From contig NZ_AUHB01000015.1 in NCBI RefSeq assembly GCF_000422965.1, positions 62,001 to 126,000 of the forward strand: a DNA stretch of 64,000 nucleotides, in the 5' to 3' direction. The DNA comes from Pleomorphomonas oryzae DSM 16300. Its GTDB lineage: Bacteria > Pseudomonadota > Alphaproteobacteria > Rhizobiales > Pleomorphomonadaceae. Of the stretch, positions 56,559-64,000 are shown piece by piece. Numbering within the stretch: position 1 is the stretch's first letter; each line of letters begins with the position of its first letter. The notes under the pieces are model-generated. The model did no database searches. It worked only from the letters and a program-made list of their open reading frames with translations, and had not been told where the DNA came from. The translations under genes and the position numbers were made by a program.

Positions 56559-57629
56559 ATGGCTGTACGACCGGCGACCGAGAAGCGCAGCCGCGCTTCG
56601 GCCCCGACCTCCGCAACGAGAAAAACCGGCAAGATTTCCAACCCGGCTATCAATTATCAGGTCGCTGAGTTCGATAAGGATGATGAGCTCAAGGCTTATC
56701 ATGACATGCTGCTGATCCGACGCTTCGAAGAGAAGGCCGGTCAGCTCTATGGCATGGGTCTGATCGGCGGTTTCTGCCATCTCTATATCGGCCAGGAAGC
56801 CGTGGTCGTCGGTATTCAGAAGGCGCTGCGCGAGGGTGAGGACCAGGTTACCACCTCCTATCGCGATCATGGTCATATGCTGGCCTGCGGCATGGACCCC
56901 AAGGGCGTTATGGCCGAGTTGACTGGTCGCCAGGGCGGTTATTCGCGTGGCAAGGGTGGCTCGATGCACATGTTCAGCCGCGAAAAGCAGTTCTTCGGCG
57001 GCCATGGCATTGTCGGTGCCCAGGTACCAATTGGTGCTGGTCTCGCCTTCGCCGACAAGTATCGCGGCACGGATAACGTATCGGTTGTCTACTTCGGCGA
57101 CGGTGCTGCCAACCAAGGTCAGGTTTATGAGACCTTCAACATGGCGCAGCTCTGGAAGCTGCCGGTGATCTTCGTCATCGAGAACAACCGCTATGCCATG
57201 GGTACCTCGGTCAGCCGTTCGTCGGCGCAGACCGATTTCGCCAAGCGCGGCGAGAGCTTCAACATTCCCGGCGAGCAGGTGGATGGCATGGACGTCCGCG
57301 CCGTCAAGGCGGCGGCCGATCGCGCCGTCGAGTGGGCGCGAGCCGGCAATGGTCCCTATATCCTGGAAATGCAGACCTACCGCTATCGCGGTCACTCCAT
57401 GTCCGATCCGGCCAAGTACCGGACCAAGGACGAAGTTCAGAAGATGCGCGACGAGCGTGATCCGATCGAGCAGGTCAGGAAGCGGCTGGTCGAGAAGGGC
57501 TGGGCCAGCGAGGACGATCTCAAGGAGATCGACAAGAACGTCCGCGCCGTCGTGACGGAAGCGGCTGATTTCGCCTCTGCCGATGCCGAGCCGGATCCCT
57601 CCGAGCTCTGGACCGACATTCTTCGCTGA
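56559..57629 (+). CDS. pdhA: Pyruvate dehydrogenase E1 component, alpha subunit
   Basis: Decarboxylates pyruvate with thiamine diphosphate. The 356-residue protein has the cofactor motif GDGAANQGQVYETFN and the YRYRGHSMSDP segment of the phosphorylation-loop region. It is the first gene of pdhA-pdhB-pdhC-lpd; the ATG at 56559 follows GGGAGGAAC. Together with E1 beta it makes the alpha2beta2 E1 of the complex. Confidence 0.96.
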   Translation: MAVRPATEKRSRASAPTSATRKTGKISNPAINYQVAEFDKDDELKAYHDMLLIRRFEEKAGQLYGMGLIGGFCHLYIGQEAVVVGIQKALREGEDQVTTSYRDHGHMLACGMDPKGVMAELTGRQGGYSRGKGGSMHMFSREKQFFGGHGIVGAQVPIGAGLAFADKYRGTDNVSVVYFGDGAANQGQVYETFNMAQLWKLPVIFVIENNRYAMGTSVSRSSAQTDFAKRGESFNIPGEQVDGMDVRAVKAAADRAVEWARAGNGPYILEMQTYRYRGHSMSDPAKYRTKDEVQKMRDERDPIEQVRKRLVEKGWASEDDLKEIDKNVRAVVTEAADFASADAEPDPSELWTDILR

Positions 57630-57650
57630 CCGCGTCGAGAGGATTTGAAA

Positions 57651-59015
<1,365 letters not shown>

Positions 59016-59026
59016 GGAGAGCTGAA

Positions 59027-60340
59027 ATGCCGATCAAGATTCTGATGCCGGCGCTCTCTCCGACGATGGAGACGGGCAACCTGACCAAATGGAACGTCAA
59101 GGTGGGCGATGCCGTGAAATCCGGCATGGTGCTCGCCGAGATCGAGACCGACAAGGCGACCATGGAGGTCGAGGCGGTCGACGAGGGCGTCGTCGCCAAG
59201 CTGGTGGTGGCCGAGGGCTCGGCCGACGTACCGGTCAACGCGGTGATCGCCATTCTCGCCGAAGAGGGCGAGGATGTTGCCGCCGCGGCGGCTGCTGCCG
59301 ACGGTGCAGCTCCCGCCCTGGCCAAGGCGGAAGCGCCCAAGTCCGAGGAAAAGGCTGAGGCGCCGAAGGCGGAAGCTCCCAAGGCGGAAGCCGCCAAGGC
59401 GGGTGAGGGCGAGCGCATCTTTGCCTCGCCGCTGGCTCGCCGCGTCGCCAAGGACAAGGGCCTCGACCTCAAGTCCGTCAAGGGCTCGGGACCGAAGGGC
59501 CGCATCATCCTGCGTGATGTCGAAGGGGCCGAGGCTGCGCCGAAGCCGGCCGCTCCGCAGGCGGCGGCTGCCGCTGCCGCGCCGGCCGCCAAGCCGGCTG
59601 GTGCCAGCGACGAGATGACGCTGAAGCTGTTCGACCCGGAGAGCTACGAGCTGATCCCGCACGACGGCATGCGCAAGACCATCGCCCGCCGTCTCACCGA
59701 GTCCAAGCAGACGGTGCCGCACTTCTACGTCACCGTCGACGTGGAGCTCGACGCGCTCTTGGCCCTGCGCAAGGACATCAACGATGCCGCGCCGACGTCC
59801 GACGGCAAGCCGGCCTACAAGGTGTCGGTCAACGACATGGTGATCAAGGCCTACGCGCTGGCTCTCAAGGCCGTGCCGGACGCCCACGTCTCCTGGACCG
59901 ATGGCGGCATGCTGAAGCACAAGCACGCCGATGTCGGCGTTGCCGTGTCGATCCCCGGCGGCCTGATCACCCCGATCGTCCGCAAGGCCGACGAGAAGAG
60001 CCTCTCCACCATCTCCAACGAGGTGAAGGATCTCGCCAAACGTGCCAAGGACCGCAAGCTGAAGCCCGAGGAATACCAGGGCGGCACCACCTCGGTGTCC
60101 AACCTCGGCATGTTCGGCGTCAAGGACTTCGCGGCCGTCATCAACCCGCCGCATGCGACCATCCTGGCGGTTGGCGCCGGCGAGCAGCGGGCGGTGGTGA
60201 AGGGTGGCCAGCTGGCCGTCGCCACCGTGATGAGCGTCACGCTCTCCACCGATCACCGCGCCGTCGACGGCGCGCTCGGTGCCGAGCTTCTGCGCGCGTT
60301 CAAGGGCTTCATCGAGAAGCCGATGTCGATGCTGGTGTGA
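59027..60340 (+). CDS. pdhC: Dihydrolipoamide acetyltransferase (E2)
   Basis: The core of the complex, moving acetyl from lipoamide to CoA. The 437-residue protein has one lipoyl domain (about 1-78, [11 protein letters not shown]), an Ala/Pro/Lys linker, a peripheral-subunit-binding domain (ASPLARRVAKDKGLDL), a second linker and the catalytic domain with STDHRAVDGALGAELL. It begins 11 bases after pdhB. Confidence 0.97.
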   Translation: MPIKILMPALSPTMETGNLTKWNVKVGDAVKSGMVLAEIETDKATMEVEAVDEGVVAKLVVAEGSADVPVNAVIAILAEEGEDVAAAAAAADGAAPALAKAEAPKSEEKAEAPKAEAPKAEAAKAGEGERIFASPLARRVAKDKGLDLKSVKGSGPKGRIILRDVEGAEAAPKPAAPQAAAAAAAPAAKPAGASDEMTLKLFDPESYELIPHDGMRKTIARRLTESKQTVPHFYVTVDVELDALLALRKDINDAAPTSDGKPAYKVSVNDMVIKAYALALKAVPDAHVSWTDGGMLKHKHADVGVAVSIPGGLITPIVRKADEKSLSTISNEVKDLAKRAKDRKLKPEEYQGGTTSVSNLGMFGVKDFAAVINPPHATILAVGAGEQRAVVKGGQLAVATVMSVTLSTDHRAVDGALGAELLRAFKGFIEKPMSMLV

Positions 60341-60450
60341 CGGAGTTTCTCCGTCGTCCATTTCGGGAGGCGGTTGCCGGCAAGGCCGGCGCCGCCTGCT
60401 TCCGGCGCGAGGCTCGTCCCGCGCCGCAGCCAGATTGAAGGCATAGACCT

Positions 60451-61863
60451 ATGTCCCAGTATGACATCCTGATCATCGGCTCCGGCCCCGGCGGCTATGT
60501 GGCCGCCATCCGTGCCGCCCAGCTCGGCCTCAAGGTCGGCGTTGTCGAGCGCGCCTATATCGGCGGCATCTGCCCCAACTGGGGCTGCATCCCGGCGAAG
60601 GCCCTGCTGCGCTCGGCCGAGATCTTCCACTATATCGAGCACGCCGCCGACTACGGCATCAAGGCCGAGAAGCCGGGTGCCGATGTCGCCGCCATCGTCA
60701 AGCGGTCGCGCGGCATCGCCCAGCAGATGAGCCAGGGCGTCGGCTTCCTCTTGAAGAAGAACAAGGTCGACCTGATCTGGGGCGAGGCGACCATCACGGC
60801 GCCCGGCAAGGTCAAAGTGAAGCCGATCGATGGCGCGCCCAAGGGCTGGCTGCCGGCCGGCGACTTCGAGGCCAAGAATATCATCGTGGCGACCGGTGCC
60901 CGGCCGCGCGTGCTGCCCGGCCTCGAGCCGGACAAGAAGCTGGTCTGGACCTATTTCGAGTCGATGGTTCCGGAGGCGCTGCCGAAGCGTCTGCTGGTGG
61001 TCGGCTCGGGCGCCATCGGCATCGAGTTTGCCAGCTTCTATCGCGACCTCGGCTCGGAGGTCACTGTCGTCGAGGTGATGAGCCAGGTGATGCCGGTCGA
61101 GGACCACGAGATCGCCGAGCTTGCCAAGAAGCGCTTCGAGAAGGCCGGCATGAAGATTCTTCTGGAGGCCAAGGTCGCCTCGCTGAAGAAGGGCGCCAAC
61201 GAGGTGACGGCGACCGTTGAGCTCAAGGACGGCACCAAGCAGGAGATCGTCGCCGATCGCGTCATCTCTGCCGTCGGCGTCGTCGGCAACGTCGAGAACC
61301 TCGGCCTTGAGGCGCTGGGCGTGAAGCTCGATCGGGGCACCATCGCCACCGACGGCCTCGGCCGCACCAACGTGCCGGGCATCTATGCCATCGGCGACGT
61401 TGCCGGTCCGCCGATGCTCGCCCACAAGGCCGAGCACGAAGGCACGCTGTGCGTCGAGGCGATCGCCGGGCTGCATCCCCATCCGATGGACAAGCTACAA
61501 ATCCCGGGCTGCACCTATTGCCATCCGCAGGTAGCCTCCGTCGGCCTCACCGAGAGGAAGGCCAAGGAAGCCGGCTACGAGCTCAAGGTCGGCCGTTTCC
61601 CATTCATCGGCAACGGCAAGGCGGTGGCGCTCGGCGAGCCGGAAGGCTTGGTCAAGACGATCTTCGATGCCAAGACCGGTCGCCTCTTGGGCGCCCACCT
61701 GATCGGCGCCGAAGTGACGGAGATGATTCAGGGCTTCGTCGTGGCCATGCAGCTCGAGACCACCGAGGAAGAGCTGATGCACACGGTGTTCCCGCACCCG
61801 ACGGTCAGCGAGACCATGCACGAGAGCGTGCTTGCCGCCTACGGCAAGGCCATCCACATTTGA
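60451..61863 (+). CDS. lpd: Dihydrolipoamide dehydrogenase (E3)
   Basis: Reoxidises lipoamide and passes electrons to NAD+. The 470-residue flavoprotein has the FAD motif IIGSGPGGYVAAIRA, the redox disulfide GGICPNWGCIP, the NAD motif VVGSGAIGIEFASFY, and the C-terminal catalytic HPHPTVSE. The 110-base gap after pdhC has hairpins but no clear terminator. Being in the pdh operon, it probably serves pyruvate dehydrogenase first. Confidence 0.97.
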   Translation: MSQYDILIIGSGPGGYVAAIRAAQLGLKVGVVERAYIGGICPNWGCIPAKALLRSAEIFHYIEHAADYGIKAEKPGADVAAIVKRSRGIAQQMSQGVGFLLKKNKVDLIWGEATITAPGKVKVKPIDGAPKGWLPAGDFEAKNIIVATGARPRVLPGLEPDKKLVWTYFESMVPEALPKRLLVVGSGAIGIEFASFYRDLGSEVTVVEVMSQVMPVEDHEIAELAKKRFEKAGMKILLEAKVASLKKGANEVTATVELKDGTKQEIVADRVISAVGVVGNVENLGLEALGVKLDRGTIATDGLGRTNVPGIYAIGDVAGPPMLAHKAEHEGTLCVEAIAGLHPHPMDKLQIPGCTYCHPQVASVGLTERKAKEAGYELKVGRFPFIGNGKAVALGEPEGLVKTIFDAKTGRLLGAHLIGAEVTEMIQGFVVAMQLETTEEELMHTVFPHPTVSETMHESVLAAYGKAIHI

Positions 61864-61885
61864 GGCATGATTGAGACTTAACACA

Positions 61886-61918
61886 GAGGCCGGCGGGGAT
61901 GTTGCCGGCCTCTTTTTT
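61886..61918 (+). terminator. Rho-independent terminator of the pdh operon
   Basis: A perfect 9-bp stem (61886-61894 with 61904-61912), a 9-base loop and six T residues. Confidence 0.93.
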
Positions 61919-61976
61919 GTGACACCCTTCCAAACGCGAAAATCGCAATATCTTTTTGTTGGCAGGAGATAGCTCG

Positions 61977-62225
61977 ATGCAGGGACATGCCTTTCTGATC
62001 TGGGGTGCCGTCGGTCTTCTCGCCGGCTGGCTGGCGAGCTTCGTGGTGGGTGGTGGCGGCCTCATCCGCTATCTCGTCTCCGGCCTGATCGGCTCGTTCG
62101 TCGGTGGGCTGGTGCTGCAATGGACCGGCATCAACATTCCGATCGCCAGTCCCTTCCTGCACGAGGTCGTGGTGGCGACCATCGGTGCCATCATCTTCGT
62201 CTTTCTGGCCCGCATGGTGGTTTGA
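61977..62225 (+). CDS. GlsB/YeaQ/YmgE family membrane protein
   Basis: An 82-residue protein with three membrane segments and glycine-rich contacts (GLLAGWLASFVVGGGG, SGLIGSFVGGLVL). This is the GlsB/YeaQ family (transglycosylase-associated, PF04226-type), linked to stress responses; the molecular role is unknown. The ATG at 61977 follows AGGAGA. Confidence 0.85.
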   Translation: MQGHAFLIWGAVGLLAGWLASFVVGGGGLIRYLVSGLIGSFVGGLVLQWTGINIPIASPFLHEVVVATIGAIIFVFLARMVV

Positions 62226-62376
62226 ATAATAACTGTGCGCCAAGATCGCGTTGCTCGGCTGTTCTGCAAATAAAAGCAGCAGTTCTGTATGTAGTTCCTC
62301 GAACGTTGTTTTTACTTTATTAACGAGGTGAATGCGACTCTTCCTTTAGTCAAATTGCGACGATCCGGGGGACGGG

Positions 62377-63453
62377 ATGACAGCTTCGGTTGTGTCCATT
62401 CGCGACATTTCTTCAAAGTCCGCATCCGTCCAGGAAATTGCCTTTAGCAAGGTTGGCCAGATCCGGGCGATCAACCGCCGCATGCGCATCCTGGCCCTCA
62501 ACGCGCTGATCGAGGCCGAAAGGGCCGGCGACGCCGGGCGTGGTTTTGCAGTGGTCAGCCAGGAAGTGCGTGGCATCTCGGAAGAGGTGGAGAAGCTCTC
62601 CACGGCCCTCGAAGCAGAGCTCGCCTCGGAGATTGGCGAGATTTCCTCGCTGGTGCAGGAGATGAGCCAGTCGTCCCAGGGGCAGCGGCTCGTCGATCTC
62701 GCCCTCAACGCTATCGAGATCGTCGATCGCAACCTCTATGAGCGTACCTGCGATGTACGCTGGTGGGCGACCGATTCCGCTTTTGTCGATGCCATGACAG
62801 CGCCCGGCGAGGCGGCCTTCGCCTATGCGGCGCGGCGTCTCAACGTCATTCTGCGCGCCTATACCGTCTATCTCGATATCTGGCTGTGCGATCCCCAAGG
62901 CAAGGTGGTGGCGTCCGGCCGTGGCGATCGTTTTCCGGTCGCCGGCGCCGATGTGTCGTCGCGCTCCTGGTTCCGGACCGGCATGGGGCTCAGGACCGGC
63001 GACGATTTCCACGCCGAAGACATCGCCCGCGAGCCGCTTCTCGCCGACACACTGGTCGGCACCTTCGTCACGCCGGTCCGGACGGGCGGCGATGCGAACG
63101 GCCGGCCCATCGGCTTGCTCGCCATTCATTTCGATTGGGAGCCACAGTCGCGGGCCATCGTCGAGGGCGTGCGTCTCAGCGACGAGGAAAAGGCGACGAG
63201 CCGCGTGCTGATCGTCGATCGCGACAACCGCGTCATCGCCTCATCCGACGGTGCCGGCCTGTTGACCGAGCGACTGCCGGCCTTCAGCAGCGGGCAGGCG
63301 GGCTGGCAGGTGCGCGATGGCCGGATCGTCGCCCAGCATGTCACTCCGGGGTATGAGACCTATCGGGGTCTTGGCTGGCGCGGCGTGATCGAGCAGCGGC
63401 TTAGCGTCGACAAACCTTCGGCGACGGTGATGCCACTCAAGCGGCTTCGCTAG
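62377..63453 (+). CDS. Inverted soluble chemoreceptor-like protein
   Basis: A 358-residue soluble protein with a reversed receptor layout. Residues about 25-90 carry a short chemoreceptor signalling tip (RRMRILALNALIEAERAGDAGRG with VVSQEVRGISEEVEKL). The rest (about 105-345) is a sensor of Cache/PAS type (VYLDIWLCDPQGKVVASG, SRSWFRTGM, GLLAIHFDWE). There is no membrane segment and no HAMP. The tip is far shorter than in normal receptors, so it may bind CheA/CheW partners weakly or act as a modulator. Confidence 0.82.
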   Translation: MTASVVSIRDISSKSASVQEIAFSKVGQIRAINRRMRILALNALIEAERAGDAGRGFAVVSQEVRGISEEVEKLSTALEAELASEIGEISSLVQEMSQSSQGQRLVDLALNAIEIVDRNLYERTCDVRWWATDSAFVDAMTAPGEAAFAYAARRLNVILRAYTVYLDIWLCDPQGKVVASGRGDRFPVAGADVSSRSWFRTGMGLRTGDDFHAEDIAREPLLADTLVGTFVTPVRTGGDANGRPIGLLAIHFDWEPQSRAIVEGVRLSDEEKATSRVLIVDRDNRVIASSDGAGLLTERLPAFSSGQAGWQVRDGRIVAQHVTPGYETYRGLGWRGVIEQRLSVDKPSATVMPLKRLR

Positions 63454-63551
63454 CGCATTGTGCGGAAAAGTGGAAACTGGTTTTCCGCAAAAACAATGCG
63501 ACATCAAGGAACGAGAGCATATTGGCGAACCAGAGTTCGCCAATATGCTCT
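63454..63551. repeat. Pair of intergenic palindromes, repeat-like
   Basis: First palindrome: CGCATTGT at 63454-63461 pairs with ACAATGCG at 63493-63500, with an inner GCGGAAAA/TTTTCCGC stem (63462-63469 with 63481-63488). Second: a perfect 17-bp stem (63514-63530 with 63535-63551) with a 4-base loop. The first resembles common extragenic palindromes of Rhizobiales, but no second copy is in this window. Confidence 0.6.
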
Positions 63552-63644
63552 ACGTCGAGGGGACGCGTTTTCAATCCCAACGCCCGGCAGTAAGATCATC
63601 CAAGGGAAGGGCATGGTTCGACCTGCCCAAGGGAGGATGATGCA

Positions 63645-64000
63645 ATGCCGGTAGAACTCAATTTTCTAAGTCTTCTCACCGGCTGCTTTGCGACGCCGGT
63701 TGCCGAGAACCCAACGGTCGCCATGGTCGAGGCGGCCTATCGCGCCATGGGTCTCGATGCCCGCTACATCAATTGCGACGTCGCACCGGCCGACCTTGGC
63801 GATGCCGTGCGGGGCGCCCGCGCGATGGGCTGGCGGGGCTTCAACTGCTCGCTGCCGCACAAGGTGGCGGTGATCGATTTCATCGACGAACTGGCTCCCT
63901 CGGCCGAAATCATCGGCGCGGTCAACTGCGTGATCAACGACGACGGCCGGCTGATCGGTGAGAACACCGACGGCAAGGGCTTCCTCACCTCCCTCAAGAC
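63645..64000 (+). CDS. Shikimate dehydrogenase family protein, truncated by the window end
   Basis: The first 118 residues of an AroE/YdiB-family enzyme. It has the substrate-site segment GFNCSLPHK with the catalytic lysine, GAVNCVINDDG, and ENTDGKGF with the catalytic Asp. The start is the ATG at 63645 after GGGAGGA. The Rossmann part lies beyond the window. The first helix (LLTGCFATPVAENPT) differs from classical AroE (which has IGxPxxHSxSP), so a catabolic or quinate-type role is as likely as aromatic biosynthesis. Confidence 0.85.
   Translation, partial: MPVELNFLSLLTGCFATPVAENPTVAMVEAAYRAMGLDARYINCDVAPADLGDAVRGARAMGWRGFNCSLPHKVAVIDFIDELAPSAEIIGAVNCVINDDGRLIGENTDGKGFLTSLK

Overview
The window is chromosomal DNA from a GC-rich alphaproteobacterium, most likely of the order Hyphomicrobiales (Rhizobiales). 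This rests on gene families and order: DUF177-plsX-fabH-ihfA-merR, nusB-thiL, ntrY-ntrX, a DUF6163 gene beside an ldtR-type MarR regulator and an L,D-transpeptidase, a DUF2842 protein, and a pdhA-pdhB-pdhC-lpd operon in which E1 beta carries its own lipoyl domain. The genus cannot be fixed from the sequence alone. Most of the window is ordinary core genome with dense genes. I see no prophage, insertion sequence, CRISPR array or rRNA, and one tRNA (Pro-GGG).

Layout. 0.1-3.5 kb: a split ThrE-type exporter pair and thrS. 3.6-8.5 kb: a chemoreceptor, a cytoplasmic molybdopterin oxidoreductase and a small secreted protein. 8.6-16.4 kb: MarC, a ClbS/DfsB-like protein, nusB-thiL, a YqaA membrane protein, a K+-independent-type H+-pyrophosphatase, RarD and a macrodomain protein with an altered active site. 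16.6-22.1 kb: BamE, a cytochrome bc1 chaperone, DUF177, plsX, fabH, ihfA, a MerR regulator and tRNA-Pro. 22.1-31.5 kb is the most accessory-looking part: a LacI regulator with two palindromic operators, an EIIA-HPr-EI fusion and a PtsG-like glucose permease with an extra degenerate EIIB domain, then a three-gene glycerol-3-phosphate dehydrogenase-like operon preceded by helically spaced CGAA repeats.

31.5-35.5 kb: exopolysaccharide genes (a sugar-phosphate transferase and Wza-like export lipoprotein, divergent from a Wzz protein with a dead kinase-like domain) and a DUF2842 gene. 35.6-38.6 kb: metY and hemB with a translationally coupled small membrane protein. 38.7-42 kb: DUF6163, ldtR, a candidate small RNA with three C-rich anti-Shine-Dalgarno segments, and the L,D-transpeptidase. 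42-50 kb: two small genes, glyA, a soluble FIST-domain chemoreceptor, pbpC and an elongated cation diffusion facilitator. 50.2-56.4 kb: kdsD, ntrYX, a DUF930 protein and an FtsB-like protein. 56.5-61.9 kb: the pyruvate dehydrogenase operon. 62-64 kb: a GlsB/YeaQ membrane protein, an inverted soluble chemoreceptor-like protein, a palindromic intergenic repeat and the start of a shikimate dehydrogenase-family gene.

Together, 22-31 kb could form a carbon-uptake block: one operon brings in a hexose at the cost of PEP, and the next oxidises glycerol-3-phosphate. The LdtR/LdtP, PBP1C, BamE, KdsD, FtsB and exopolysaccharide genes all concern the cell envelope. Three chemoreceptor-type proteins of different architecture (one membrane-bound, two soluble) suggest a motile or behaviourally complex bacterium.
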